A DNA stretch of 64,000 nucleotides from Rhabdophis nuchalis (taxonomy: Eukaryota; Chordata; Lepidosauria; Squamata; Natricidae). The stretch is taken from assembly GCA_039707465.1 (NCBI GenBank), contig CM077645.1, positions 159,967,003-160,031,002 on the forward strand, written 5' to 3'. Position 1 is the first letter of the stretch. Every line of letters starts with the position of its first letter. The notes beneath the pieces were generated by a model. That model was not told the DNA's origin. It ran no database searches and saw only the letters and a program-made list of their open reading frames with translations. The translations under genes were made by a program, and so were the position numbers. This document shows, in pieces, positions 10,722 through 22,752 of the stretch.

Positions 10722-12925
10722 TCCAACTCTTCACCCAAGTAACCTCTGAAATAGGATATCCTTTTCAATGTATTACCATTGTACCTGATCCCTATATATA
10801 CTAGAATCTAAAATTACTTAAACTCCATAGTGCTTGTGGCCAGCAATTATCAAAGCTTTTGGCAGGATCCGATCTACTGGCCCATTGGAAGAACTGACAG
10901 CAGGCTTTAGCAGGCAGGGGAGCTTAACTGGATTAATTATTTAAATGATTTCAAAAGGACCCAAGAACTTCGGTCCTAACTTTCTCAATGGCAACTGTAA
11001 TTGTAGGTATTTGGTAGACAAGTAAATAATTTCTACATTGAAGTTTTACTTTTGTATTTAAAAACAGCCTGCCATGAACAATTTCATAGATTCGGCTGTT
11101 TCAAATATCCCAGTCAATATTCTTGTTCATTCACTTTTAAAGAGTTTGTTCCATTATTTCTTGAATTGCCATTGTATATTGCACATAATATGATACTGTG
11201 GTTTGGGGGGAAATGCTCATGTAACAGCTGTCTTGGCAAGGATGTTTTACCATACAGAACAGCTGTTATTAAAATTCTTCGTTGCTCATCCTCCCCATGA
11301 AAACAAAGCTAAGACATTCACATGAAAGTAAATTCAGCCAAGGGGACAGGGCCCAATCGAGACACAGAACACCTGGTCACATGGCAAGTTTCTTTTGCTA
11401 GGCTGGCCATTCAGCGTGTGCTAAATGAGAACATTTTTCCTCTTCTTCCATTAATATATTGAAAGGAAATGCATGCAAGTGCAGAAGCATTCGGATGATT
11501 GCCCAGCTGCATTCCAAGTGCCCATTAGATGCCTATGTTGGCAAGCCCTGTCAGGTATATGATAAACCTTAGTATTGCTACAGTTATGAGGATCTGAATA
11601 CATGAAAAAACAATGCTGTATACATGATAAAATACTCACATAATAACTTACTACTTATATTGTAAATTCATGGCAGCACACCATGATCTCTACATAGAAA
11701 CAGACCTATAAAGATGAGAAGAAATATAAGTCTTGATAACTTTGTGAAGAAGTTGCCATCTGGAAAAAAGGTAGCTTTTGTTGTCTCCTAAAGTAATCCA
11801 GCTGGCTCCCATATTATATTTTATCATGTTTCCATCAACAATCAATGCCAAGAATCATTCCCACATCAAAAAATAATTTTCTTTTCTTATTTTGAGATAC
11901 TACCTCTAGCATCTATTAGTATTTCAGGTACCGGTTCTTCATACAAATTGGTCCTTGCCATTATACTGACTCCTTCCCATCATTCTTTCAGTTATCCAGT
12001 GAATAAAAAGGTGTCTGGATGGAATTTCAACTTTTTCTTTGGCCCAGTTTTCATTGTAGGCAGTGTCCCTGGGGACTCTTGGGAACCCAATGAAAAACAG
12101 CAAATGAAGTTGACTGTGAAAAGCATTGTGCTGAAAGTCAGTTGCAGAAAAACGTAGAAGTATATAAATACCAATAGACACAGGTGGAAACTCCATGAGA
12201 GCATTCACAGTGCAGATGAGCCCCAAAATGTTTAAGGCAGTTCCAATCCTCATCTCTTTAAAGTGTAATGAAGAAGTAAGCCCCAGGTGAATGCTTAAGA
12301 AAATAACAGCAGTTAGGAAGTTGATTCGCCCACAGTAAATTCTCGGGCTACACAAATCCACTCATAAGGATAAACAAAGTATGAAAAGAACACCCCCCCC
12401 CCAAAAAAACCCCTTTAAAAGTCAGGTTGATCTACTGCAATTTCCGAACAAAAAGAAGCAATTCGCTAAACATTTACAGGTGCTTTTAAAGAACTGAAAA
12501 GGTGTCAAGTGTTATAAAGCACCCACAATAGAGAGACAATAGACTTGAAAAAAGTTATCCTGATGAAGCCAAAAATCTGTGCAGAAGTCACTTCTAACCT
12601 TATACTTTGTTCCATGTAATTTAAATATAGATAATTAAGCTTTCTTTTTTCCCCCTCTTTTTTGAGGTGTGCGGAAAAAGGAATTGCTGTGTGAAAAATC
12701 ACACTCAGATTTTCCAAATGTTTCTTCTCGTTGGCAGCAGCACAAAAATCACCTGCAAACAACTCCCCATATCAAATTACAAAAATAAATTAATGTATTT
12801 GGACTTTTCATTTCAAATTACAAAAAATAAATTAATTTATTTGTACTCTGTATAACATTGCTTACCCCAATAAGGAAAAAAAAATCTGATGTATGCTTAT
12901 ATATGAGTGTTTGTGTGGTACTTTG
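10722..12925. other. No supported gene
   Basis: Mostly AT-rich sequence. The minus-strand frame at 11939-12361 (140 codons, hydrophobic middle) matches nothing I recognise. A poly(C) run lies at about 12391-12401. A short 'ggtaccggttcttcatacaa' stretch near 11927 looks like a scrap of the hAT family. Confidence 0.45.
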
Positions 12926-12927
12926 GG

Positions 12928-12929
<2 letters not shown>

Positions 12930-12968
<39 letters not shown>
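12930..12968. repeat. (TG)n dinucleotide microsatellite
   Basis: About 19 uninterrupted TG units. Confidence 0.97.
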
Positions 12969-12972
<4 letters not shown>

Positions 12973-12984
12973 ATTTCCTCTCTT

Positions 12985-13095
12985 AGTCCTGGGAAGAATC
13001 AATGGCAAACCACTTCTGAAAAATATTGCCCAGAAAACAGCATCGACCCTGATCGTGTAGTTGCAAGGAGTCAGGATTGAATTCAAAGCACTATA
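12985..13095 (+). mobile_element. SINE/LINE 3' tail of Bov-B/RTE type
   Basis: The order 'aatggcaaaccacttctgaa', 'ttgcccagaaaac', 'gtagttgcaaggagtcagga' matches the tail shared by RTE/Bov-B LINEs and the SINEs that use them ('...tcgccaagagtcggacacg...'). The copy is diverged and has no head. Confidence 0.5.
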
Positions 13096-13431
13096 GATGT
13101 ATTTGTGTGTGTGAGTGTTTTGTAGGTCTACCTGTTGTGTGTTCAGATTTGGAGTTAAATGGAATGATGTACAGAGCAAATGATATATAGTAAACATATT
13201 CTGTAAAATAAATTATTAGAGCATACAAAAACATAACTCAATAAATATGGAAATAAATTGGTTCTACAGGTAGTCCTCACTATTAATTCAACAACTATTC
13301 AAAGTTACAACAATGTTAAAAAAAAATAACTTTACAGGCCATAGAATTCCCCTTGCTTGCAGTCAGTATACTGCCTGTGCCTGAGCTGTATTTTTTTTCC
13401 CCTCTTCTTCCATCTGCCCTTGCAGAACAGA

Positions 13432-13715
13432 GATATTGGAGAGAAAGGGATGCCATGTTGGACCGTAAGAAAGGCTGAGCGCAAAAGAATTGAGGCCTTT
13501 GAACTATGGTGCTGGAGAAGACGCCTGCGAGCCCCTTGGACTGCAAGGCGATCAAACCTAGAGGAAATCAAGCCTGACTGCCCTTTAGAAGGCCAGATGC
13601 TGAAGAGGAAACTTAAATACTTTGGTCACCTAATGAGAAGGAAGGAGTCCTTGGAGAAGAGCCTCCAAAGAGGACAGGAAGGCCTGGAGAGGGGATTTCA
13701 AGAGAGTATTTTAAG
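13432..13715 (+). pseudogene. Bov-B/RTE-type LINE ORF C-terminal fragment
   Basis: The open frame reads RIEAFELWCWRRRLRAPWTA, then a short gap, then 'LKRKLKYFGHLMRRKESLEK'. This is the characteristic C-terminal part of RTE/Bov-B-type LINE proteins (E-A-F-E-x-W-C-W-R-R, then K-L-K-Y-F-G-H-L-M-R-R). The frame stays open from about 13357 to 13794, but the N-terminal reverse transcriptase and endonuclease are absent and the conserved glycine/arginine tail is altered. It is a 5'-truncated relic. Confidence 0.75.
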
Positions 13716-13874
13716 CTGCTTGCAGAGCATGCCTGCAATTCTGAGTGCAGGCTATGCTACAATAGCATTGCTTGTGATGTGTACAAGACTGTAAGCAGCA
13801 CTTGAACATTCCAAAAGGTAGTGAAGTGGTTAAGAGACCAATTGACTAGTCTTATTGCTTTTCTCTTTCCAGCC

Positions 13875-14778
13875 TATTGTAAACTAAGCCCTGAGGTAAA
13901 CAAGGAGACAAGGTTGCTGCAACTATGGTTTATTTAACATTAACACGAACAACAAATGAACGAACTGACAGCCCTTTTATACTCGGCTGTCAAAACACCT
14001 TAGCCAATGACAAGCCTCTAAAACTCCCGCCAGACTGCGGCTGCATCAGAACCAATCCGCGCTTGCTTTGGGCTTGACTGACTTGCCGGCCATGGTCATG
14101 GTAACACAACACTCCTTCCCCCTGGTTTGCGCAGATGTAGTCTTCAAGGTAGGCGGGTCTTTGCCACACTCTTACTGAGCGTCTAAGTTCTGGAATGGTT
14201 GCTGTAGAAGCGAGTCATGCTGACTCCCCCTCTGCCGGGGACGATGGTTGGACCAGGCCTTCCGCCAACTCTGCCCTCGCCAGTCCACTAGGGCTTGCAG
14301 GTACGTTGGCTGACGAGATTGAGGCGGGCGTAGTAGAGAGATTGAGTTCTGGTGGAATGCAGTCTGACCGGCAGGTGGTGTTGCTAGGTAGACTCCCCGT
14401 TAGGCAGAACAGGTTGAGCTAGCAGGGTGAATTGTGCATCTCTGCGCTGCAACTGGTCCACGTGTCGGTGCCACTGGCATCCATCTGGTAACTGGATCCT
14501 GTAGGAACAAGGTTCAGTTACTTGGATTATTTGTCCCTCGACCCACTTTGGGTCAGCAACAAAGTTCCTAGCAAATACCCTTTCCCCTGTTTTAAAAACA
14601 TGATCGCAAAACACAGGGTCCGGAGGGGACAGGGTGTGGTAAGACGGGTGGAGGCGGTCAAGAAGAATGTGAAGGCGACGGCCCATTAAAAGCTCTGAGG
14701 GGCTTTTACCCCTCAGAACCAATCCGCGCTTGCTTTGGGCTTGACTGACTTGCCGGCCATGGTCATGATAACACAACA
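13875..14778 (-). mobile_element. Internally deleted Gypsy-type LTR retrotransposon
   Basis: On the minus strand the order is: about 65 bp of the 5' LTR start (14778 down to about 14714, TGTTGTGTTATCATGACC...), an abrupt junction, the integrase C-terminal region, a purine tract (agggggaaggag), and a full 3' LTR of about 237 bp (14111-13875). The 3' LTR has a GTATAAAAG promoter motif and AATAAA. The repeated LTR start at both ends is clear. A 5-bp direct repeat, cagcc, flanks the unit at 13870-13874 and 14779-14783. Most of the 5' LTR, gag and the front of pol are deleted. The family differs from the 57-62 kb element. Confidence 0.8.
14384..14716 (-). pseudogene. Gypsy integrase C-terminal fragment
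   Basis: The frame contains GKSPSELLMGRRLHILLDRL, then 'RVFARNF' and 'EPCSYRIQLPDG', and ends with HRHVDQLQRR followed by a short tail. It aligns with the C-terminus of the intact pol at 58323-61934 (GKSPAELLMGRRLRTTLDRL..., RHLDQLRRR) but is clearly diverged. The catalytic core of integrase is missing. The first residues of the longer open frame are encoded by the abutting 5' LTR piece and are a junction artefact. Confidence 0.8.
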
Positions 14779-14850
14779 CAGCCCAAGAGCACCAATATTT
14801 CCCACTTAACAATTGCTTTGCTAAGGTTTGTTAAGCTACAGCTACCTGTA

Positions 14851-17504
14851 TATTGATTTATGATTGATCTTGTGATAGACAAATACACTTGGAGAGCTAT
14901 TTAACACAAGTAGTTATCATTTTGATCTGGCTCTATATGGTTGCTCATAAACCATGTAAATAGACCATAATATAATAGATGGCTGAAATCAGAAATATTA
15001 TCTCCTTGCATTGAAGCAGAATTCTGGAACACCCAAATGCTGCAAGTAATATATTAAATATTTGATGAACTGGGATTGGAGAAAACATTTGCAAAATCCT
15101 AAGGAATGGGACAGAATGGATCTGCAGCTATTAAGTTGTCCAACGATTTAGTTACTCAATATTCTGCTTAGATCTGCCAGTTCCCAAGAGGCACTAGATA
15201 CTACTGGGGGACCCTTGTATAGCATTAAATTGATTAGGCTCCTTTGGATGTCATGTAGGTGTCAAGCCATGGCTGACTGCCATCCATTTTGAAAAATGTA
15301 AAATCTATTTGTCACTACAGGACTTATGCTTGGGCTGTATATGTACATGGTTGCTTTTGTCAGAATGAAGAAAGAAGCATTGTGCCATCATGCTGTGATT
15401 TCTGCCCTTTGAGACGTACATGTAACATTGTTCGAGACATACATGTAACACTCTTCTCCTAGAAGAATGAAATATTCTAGGAAATATTAAAAAGGCAGGA
15501 TATTATATTTCCCTGGATGAGAAAAGGAGAAATATGCTCTTGGAAAGCAGCCCCCACCTTTGTTAATAGCCTCAGAAAGACTGGGTCGTCCTATTTACAA
15601 GACAAAAGGCCTTCAGCTCCAGGGTGATAGGAAAGCCCTCATTCAAGATTCAAACTAGGACAAAGCCATTAAGCCATACTAAGAATTGTCCAACACCCTT
15701 TCAGAACACAACCCTCTTCATTACATCATCACCCAGCAAGATTCAACCAAGCCTGAGACATAGACAGCCTACAAGTTTAGGTTGGACCCCCGCATAACTC
15801 CCTGGGAGTCTGACAATCAATAGGATACATTTCTTGCAAGGCTGAAGAGATGGTATAAATATATCTCACTCTCCACTCTATGTGGTCATCTACCAGTATC
15901 ACACCTGTTGGTGGTTCTGCTTCACCATTAAACCATCCTTCCAAGCAGCCTCCATGTTTCCAGTGTCTTTTTTCCCACTTGCAACTGAACCCAGATGGAC
16001 ATTTCTTCTAACAGATGTATGTACAAAGGGCCAAGGCTTATATTGCTATGCTGCTTTCATCAGACTGACCAGTTTGATCCTCCTTTCAGATGCTATTTCC
16101 ATTAAGTGTTTCACTGGTCCCCAATTTACTGAAGCTTGATATGAAATAGCTAGGACGCATACAGTGACTTAATTCTTCCATATAAAGATGTATTTTCCCT
16201 TACGGCCAGGATGATGTCCTGATTTCAACATTTGCTAAGTGTTTTTTCTACTTTCTTCATTCCACCTGATTCTTTGCCTCATGAAGGAAATCAAATCAGA
16301 AAAAAAACTACAATTAATTAAAAATATATACACATTTGGGCAGAGGATTAAAAAATGCTGTGTTACAGAGCCTTGGATGATGCTTTTCTGAAATCAAACA
16401 AGAGAAGATGTCGGCCTCAGTTTCTTTAGGAGGGAATTGTAGAATTGAGGTGGTAGAACTAAAAAGACCTGATTTTAAAGCAACTGTCCTTTCTAAGGGT
16501 CTAACGTTTCATAGTCCTACTGAGGCATTGTAGGAAATTTACTATATATTGAGAAGAAATATGAAGCCAATGCATCTGGGTTATGTTTCATGGAGTAGGG
16601 TAAATCCCAGAAGAGACTGGAGTCTGATAGTTGAATTTTAGAGTGTAGTCATCCTCTTCCAAATGACAGAATCACACTTATGCTATCCTTTGACTGTTCT
16701 CACCACTGGCTACCAAGGTTGACTAGTGCTCCTTCAGCAACCCTGCAAAGGAAGACACATTTTCCTCTTTCCATAATCTGTCCTCTCTAATCATCAAATC
16801 CATAAATCATTTTTCCCCACAAAAAAATTCTTAAGGATTTAGCATCCACTAATAAATATAGTAATGCATAGTTTTCTAAGCAAACACATTAATTTTGTCA
16901 TCTCTGCTAATTCCACCATCTTCATCAGCCATTGTGATGGGTATTTCATCAGCCATTTTTAGAGTATTTCAGAATCTTTATCAGCATACAATGCAGCAGT
17001 AATCATAAATAAAAAGCATGTTATATTTTCTTTCAAGTTGTCTGTCCCTTAATCCCAACAAAAAAGTTCTGGCTTCAGTTGAACCTTGGTCTTTGAAATT
17101 CCAAAATGCCATACAATTTTTTTTTACTTCAGGAAGGAAAGGGGAATCCAAGCAACCCAGAAGTGAGACAAAGTGAGTTCCCACTAATGATAAGTAGCTT
17201 GTCTTGCATCTCCAGAAGATTTTCTCTTGGGCAGCACCTAAGTCAGAAGATCAGTGACTCAGCTGCCAAAGACCTCATTGAGATTGATGTCATTGTGGGG
17301 CACGGGAGCAGGAAACCCATCTTGGAACACCCCATGTGTATGAAAAGGTTCTTAACTAACTAATTAAACACTTTTTCAAGTCAACCCCATGAAGAGTATG
17401 TTAAATAATTTAAGCACAAGATGAAGGAAGCATAAATCATTCAGACCAGACTATATTTCACAGGTCCTTATAGATTTTCAGAAATAATACTTTCAACATT
17501 CTTA
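14851..17504. other. No supported gene; possible old LTR-like promoter region
   Basis: AT-rich sequence. Between about 15240 and 15975 there is a stretch with LTR-like layout: 'ggtataaatatatc' near 15852 and 'attaaa' about 80 bp later. I could not find matching TG...CA ends or a target duplication, so I do not call an LTR. No coding segment is recognised. Confidence 0.35.
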
Positions 17505-17940
17505 TTGTTAAGATGCTGAGGCGGAAGCCTTTCTTAAAAAACATTCCTCTGTCCTGGGAGAAGATCCAGGGGGGGGGCAGGGGGAGCCATGGCCCCGTCC
17601 GCTGGGGGCCCGGGGGAGAAGGGGGAAGATACAATTGCCAAGAGACTTAGATCTAAAAAATAACTTTGCCCGTGTTTTTTTTTGAGTAATATTGTATGAT
17701 ATTTGTAATCTGGATTTTTGTAATTGACTGACAGTATATAACTGAAAAATTTAGGAATATGTACTTGCTCCCAGCTTGTAGTGTTATGTGAAATGTTTCT
17801 TTTCTTTCTTTTTAATAATGTAACTTGAGGTACCGGAGGAGCCGACGACTTTGACGTGACTACTCTCAAAATTTCTATGTAACCCTTACCCTACCCCACA
17901 AAAAATGTAAACTCAATAAAACTTTTTCAATATAAAAAAA
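17505..17940 (+). mobile_element. 3' end of L1-lineage ORF1-only element, 5'-truncated
   Basis: It begins in the last third of the ORF1 frame ('gctgaggcggaagcctttct') and runs through 'gccaagagactta', a stop and a 3' UTR. It ends 'actttttcaatat' plus poly(A). The order matches the full-length copy at 46035-48022 (opposite strand) and the copy at 49153-49473. Frameshifts and a poly(G) expansion near 17571 disrupt the frame. Confidence 0.85.
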
Positions 17941-18432
17941 GATAAAATGTAATCTTAGCAATTTAGGATATAGAATTAACTAAGATCTGAGGATCCAATG
18001 CAGGATAGTATGTTGAAGTTGGAAACTCAATTCACTAAAGTTTGTTTTCCAGCTGAATTGAGCTCTCATGGAAAGTAAAAAAAAAGAAAAACTCCTACTG
18101 AGGGAACTAGGACCAACTTCATGTAGTGCTTGAAAAACTGGAACGGAAAATCTCTCTTAGTAGCAAACAGATATTCAGAATGATAAATCAAAGGGTCATT
18201 ATTGGTGATTATTTAATCAAGATATTCCTAGAAATAAATATTTTTTTTAAAAAAAAGTTTACGCAATGTTAAAAACTTCCAAAACCAATCCCACTGATTA
18301 CATTTTCATATGAAATGGAGGCACATTTTATCTGTCCTTCATAGATGGGTTTGTGCCTTTATTGTTAACTTTTCCATGCTTCCTTCTTGTATACTTGTAT
18401 CACTATAGACTGATTTATATCTAGAGTATATA
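17941..18432. other. No recognisable gene
   Basis: AT-rich DNA with poly(A) and poly(T) runs. Confidence 0.5.
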
Positions 18433-18610
18433 GTTTAGATCAGGGTTTTTCAAATTATGTTCCATGTAACCCTAGGTTCCTGTTGGAATTTGATGAATTT
18501 CCATGAAAGACTAAAAGGAAAAGAAAAGATTACTTGAACACAGCCATTTTTTTTAGGTTCTGGAGTTTGGTCTAGAAACATACCAGGACCTTTTAAAACT
18601 GAGGTTCTGT
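18433..18610. mobile_element. hAT-like fragment
   Basis: The left part, 'cagggtttttcaaattatgt' then 'gtaaccctaggttcctgttg', resembles the start of a common vertebrate non-autonomous hAT ('CAGTGTTTTTCAAAC... GGAACCCTAGGGTTCC'). I see no right terminus or target duplication. Confidence 0.35.
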
Positions 18611-18883
18611 AGTCTTGATACTTTATAGCTGGTTAAATGAGATAGATAGTAGATAGAATAGATCTAGAATAGTATATGTCTATCAGAATATTCAAAGGAT
18701 GACCAGAGAAGGAAAGGAAAGGGAAGGAAAGATAGCTAAAGCTGAGTTATTATTAACATGTTCTGAAAATCATTCCTCAGATCCACATATTTAATACATT
18801 GCAATCTGGATATAACTTCCACCTCAAGCTTCATCACGATCATTTTGATTTTAATCAATATCAATCAATATAAAATATATAAA

Positions 18884-19136
18884 ATCACATAGGGCTTCAA
18901 AAATTTCAGCAACAGGTTCTCTGCCTGGTTGCTGGGTGGGCATAGCTATGGTGGGAGTGGCCATGGTGGGCATGGCTTAGCCAGTCTCCTGCACCACGGC
19001 AGGGAAGGGGGGCGTTTTTGCCTTCCTCGGGCTCCAGACGTCCTCCAGAGGCCTTCCAGAACTTCCAGGAGGCCTGTTTTTCCCCCTCTCTGAGTCTCCG
19101 CATGGCCCCTGCATTTACCTCGCATCCAAAATGCTT
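18884..19136. mobile_element. hAT MITE fragment (same family as 3296 and 9148)
   Basis: 'caacaggttctctgcctggt' followed by the GGGCGTGG-like block ('gggtgggcatagctatggtg') is the same internal order as in the copy at 9148. The right terminus is missing, and the fragment abuts a mariner-type end. Confidence 0.55.
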
Positions 19137-19237
19137 CAACAGTTGTAAGTGTGAGAAATGGTCATAAGTCACTTTTTTCTGTGTCTTATAACTTTGAATG
19201 GTCACTAAACAAACTGTTGTAAGTTGAGGTCTACCTG
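19137..19237. mobile_element. Mariner-type MITE right end
   Basis: The stretch 'ggtcataagtcac' ... 'aactgttgtaagttgaggtc' and the terminus TACCTG followed by TA match the right end of the element at 3693-4088. Confidence 0.6.
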
Positions 19238-19239
19238 TA

Positions 19240-20215
19240 CCTATTCCTGCTGTATGTGGTGGAAGACAATTATGACCAATATGTCACAATTTGTGCAACC
19301 TGTCTTGGAACCGTTACGGGCAACTTGGGTAATGTTATTTATGTGCAGGATATTTTATCCATTCAAAATAGAGTGTTTTTCTGAAGTTCCAGCTGCAGTA
19401 TTTAATATTTATTTAAGCTACAACCAGAGAACATTAATGTAATAACTCATGGATCTAATCCATGTTCTGTGTCCAAGGGTCAGCGACATATGAAGGCTCC
19501 AACTGCGATTTTTTTCCTGAGAATGTTGTATCAGTAGACTTTTAATGCAAGGTCTGTTCATTGACAAACCATCTTAACTTATTCTGTTTTGCTCATTATC
19601 TCTGTTGTTGAAACTGTTAAATTAATTTGCTATATAATCGTAGCCAGCCTTCAGTTTGGTATAAATTTCAAATAAGCTCTTTTTGACAAGTGAAATGATT
19701 TTGCAGGCAATATTATCAAAATTTTCTCTTGCAAGGATAGTGTTTTATGTGTCCCTTGAGTGTCTTATAAACTCCTATTATTAATGGTGTGTTCATGGTT
19801 ATATTGATGTGTGATAGCGTTGATGTGGCATGCAGAGTTAAGGAATTTTAGTGCTGTAAACTATATTAAGCAATGTGCTTTCCAGCCTGTGTCCAGATAA
19901 CATAATATAGCACTACTAATTATATTGATCTAATTAATCTAACTAAATAGCTGCTAGATATGTTGTACATGTCATTTATCTATACTAACATTGTGTAAAC
20001 GTATTCTGCCTGTCTACTTAATATATAGTTCAATATTCACTTAGAACTCTTTAACATTGAGCCAAATGTCCTGATATGTATTATGACAGGTATAGCATAT
20101 TTAAAGGAATGGGAATAATCTGTCTAAATTCAAACAAAGATAATGCAGCAGGTCAACCTAAGTCTTTGTAAAACCATCGTTTAATATATATATAAACATT
20201 CTCTGCTTTTCCATT
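19240..20215. other. No recognisable gene
   Basis: AT-rich sequence without repeats I can name. Confidence 0.5.
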
Positions 20216-20217
20216 GA

Positions 20218-20300
20218 TGGTGTTATCTAGTTTGGGTAATGAAAACAAGCAAGTTCAGAGATCACCAAGAACCCCTCATGTCAACCCTGAGCTACAAATG
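20218..20300 (+). repeat. Single arm of a Penelope/hammerhead-like repeat
   Basis: 'tgttatctagtttgggtaatgaa' is followed by 'aacaagcaagttcagaga' and 'caccaagaacccctcatg', the same order as the right arm of the inverted repeat at 45685-45893. The short segment after GAA that should hold the cleavage-side bases is deleted. Confidence 0.5.
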
Positions 20301-20927
20301 TTCTCCTCTATTAGTTCTATTATTTCATTATTTTAATGTACTAAGTAGTTAAATATTTCAGGTAATTAGGTATACACTTCTGAATATGTAAAGATGAACA
20401 TTATTGCAATAATGCATAGAGGCATATGAGCTGACACAGCCACAGTAGCACCATAGCAAAGGCAAATGAAATGGCCCAATGCCTCTGTGTCATGTCCTAC
20501 TTACTGTGCTAAATGTCATTACAGTAACATATTATTAAGCCTATTTGTCTGTAGTTCCATTGTTCCCAGTTACACTGCCATTCCAAGTCCCTCTACCCAA
20601 TTTGGTATAGTGTCACCCTTTTCTTATGTCACAATCATTTATATTAAATTGATGCCTCTTTCCAGATCCACTAATGCTGAACTTTGGATTTGCATTCTAA
20701 TACTGATGATTGCAGTTCTAGGCACTTACAGGTAAGTGTTGTGAAGTTATGCGGTCACTGGACAAAGAACAGAGGCTCAAGTCTACTTTTGCCGGCTACT
20801 TTTCTTTTTTGGAAAGACTCAAAGCTACAGCTTCTTTCAATCCCATCTAAGCAGACATTGGTAAGAGCTGTCACTTGCCCATTTATCTGTTCAAAATTAA
20901 AACCCAATATAGATTTAGGTGGTCTCC
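20301..20927. other. No recognisable gene
   Basis: Unique-looking sequence with overlapping short frames only. Confidence 0.45.
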
Positions 20928-20936
20928 ATTCCAAAA

Positions 20937-21265
20937 GCGTGGTGGCTCAGATGCTAAGCTTGTCAATCACAAGGTCGGCAGTTCAGCAGTTTGAATCCCT
21001 AGCGCTGTGTAATGGAGTGAGCTCCCATTCCTTGTCCTAGCTTCTGCCAACCTAACAGTTCAAAAGCACATAAAAATGCAAGTAGAAAAATAGGAACCAC
21101 CTTTGGTGGGAAGGTAACAGCTTTCCGTGCACCTTCGGCATTTAGTCATGCTGGTCACATGACGTTTTTGGACAGCGCTGGCTCTTCGGCTTTGTAATGG
21201 AGATGAGCACAACCCCCTAGAGCCAGAAACAACTAGCACACATGTGTGGGGGAATCTTTACCTTT
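20937..21265 (+). mobile_element. tRNA-derived SINE (Sauria-like)
   Basis: The head reads 'gcgtggtggctcagatgcta' and the B-box-like segment is 'gtttgaatccct'. The body has 'accacctttggtgggaaggt' and the end is 'gggggaatctttaccttt'. It is flanked by a 9-bp duplication, attccaaaa (20928-20936 and 21266-21274). It is the same family as 7567-7927. Confidence 0.85.
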
Positions 21266-21274
21266 ATTCCAAAA

Positions 21275-21712
21275 ACCAGATATGATTTGTTTTCCTTGTA
21301 CATTAAATTATTTTAGATGCAGACATGACCATACTTTATATACATCGGTCTTCTCAAGTAGGCCAAAAATGTCTTTTTTCCCCCTTGCCCTGGCTAGCAA
21401 CCTCACTGCTGAAAATCTTGGAGAAGGCCAACCAGTCAAGGGAAGACCAGTCTTACTCTGTATGGGATCTGGCTGGAAGTTTTGTTTTGATTGTTTTGTT
21501 TTGATTAGGTAGTTTATCTGGATAGTCCAGGCTTCAGATGTATTTTCCTGGAAAGCACCTTAAGTGAAGTCAAAAGGTATTAATTTAAGACTGTGATAAA
21601 TGGAAGTGGTCTTTGGGCCATCTGAGCCTTTACATTTTCTTGTAATCCTTCAGCAAGAGTTAAAATAATCAGGAATTGTCTTGGTCACTGACTTTCATCT
21701 CAATATCCATCC
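21275..21712. other. No recognisable gene
   Basis: Unique-looking sequence. Confidence 0.45.
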
Positions 21713-21720
21713 ATTTGTTC

Positions 21721-21935
21721 CAGAGGTAATATTCTACCAGTATGGACCGATTCGCCTGAACTGGTAGCAGAAATTGTGGGAGGCCCTGCCCAGCCACCCC
21801 AGCTCTATGTCATCCAATTTAGCACCTTTTTTTAGTCAAAAGCACATACAAGGAAGGCTTAGTGCATGCACGGAGGTTTAGCACATGTATGCACGCTCAC
21901 ATTTGCGAACTGAATGTAAGTAAGTACTACCCATG
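21721..21935. mobile_element. hAT-type MITE, 215 bp
   Basis: It starts CAGAGGTAATATTCTACCAG and ends ACTACCCATG. Perfect 8-bp duplications, atttgttc, lie at 21713-21720 and 21936-21943. The interior carries the 'gaactggtagcagaaattg' block and CA-rich 'gcatgcac' motifs shared with 23365 and 38293. Confidence 0.88.
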
Positions 21936-21943
21936 ATTTGTTC

Positions 21944-22744
21944 ATTCATAATCAGGAGGCCTTTTTCCAGCAAGGACTGTCACACTGGGGAGTTTATAAA
22001 TAATATTTTATAGGTGGTTTTAAAGTCTCATTAGCCACATTAGTTTTTTTGGGGCTTAGAGGTATGGTAAAGAACTAAAAAAATTAACCTGCTGCTTCAT
22101 GTGGGAAGTTCTTTCACTGAAATCCATTTTATAAATATAATTATTCTTTACCAAATAACTGTAATTATATCTCCTAAGGCTTGGAGGCACTGTATTTATA
22201 CACCAAAATGTTTCAGGCTTTTTATATTGCTGAGGAGAAGTGTGATACTTTGAGTGCAGGATAAAATTCACTCTTAACACTATATTGGATACTGAAAATT
22301 TTGAGTTGGTTATGTTTTGAAGGAATGGTATATAATTTGAATGCTCCATGCTCCTTGGCGGGAGCATGTAATGTTTGTAATATTCCCATTGTTTTCTACC
22401 TCAGAGTTATGGCAAAAGTAGAATTTAATGCACACAGTGTGTCACCTATTATCTGAACAGCAGAGAGGATATGTTAAAAACCACAGAAATAAATTCCCCT
22501 ACAAGACAATGGGAAGACAGTTCTTGTATCATCAGTTGGAATCCCACTGCCTAAATAAAGATCTCTTATTTAAAATAAATAAAAATCCCTGCATCTTTTT
22601 TAATAGAATAGACGTAAGATTTGTTTCAGTTTCTTTCAAGAAACCATCTGTATCACTCAGCCAACAGATTAAATGAGAGAGCTAATATTTTTTTAAAGAT
22701 TCATCTTTGCATTTTAAACATGGCCTGAAATTGAATATAGCAAG
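21944..22744. other. No recognisable gene
   Basis: AT-rich sequence; I see no coding segment. Confidence 0.5.
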
Positions 22745-22752
22745 ACATAGCA

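Larger units (their letters stand above)
13267..14848. mobile_element. Mariner-type element ends enclosing nested insertions
   Basis: The left end CAGGTAGTCCTCACTATT follows a TA at 13265-13266. The right end, in reverse CAGGTAGCTGTAGCTTAAC, is followed by TA at 14849-14850. Both resemble the termini of the MITE at 3693-4088. Between them lie a Bov-B-like fragment and an internally deleted Gypsy element. I infer one old insertion that received later ones. The two ends could also belong to separate truncated copies. Confidence 0.5.

Noticed and set aside
11939..12361. 140-codon minus-strand frame with a hydrophobic middle, possible membrane protein exon
   Set aside because: No family I recognise, no splice sites that stand out, AT-rich composition like the surroundings, and other overlapping frames on both strands. 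Length alone is not enough.
15240..15975. Possible LTR with TATA box
   Set aside because: Promoter-like motifs only; no ends or duplication, and AT-rich DNA yields TATA by chance.
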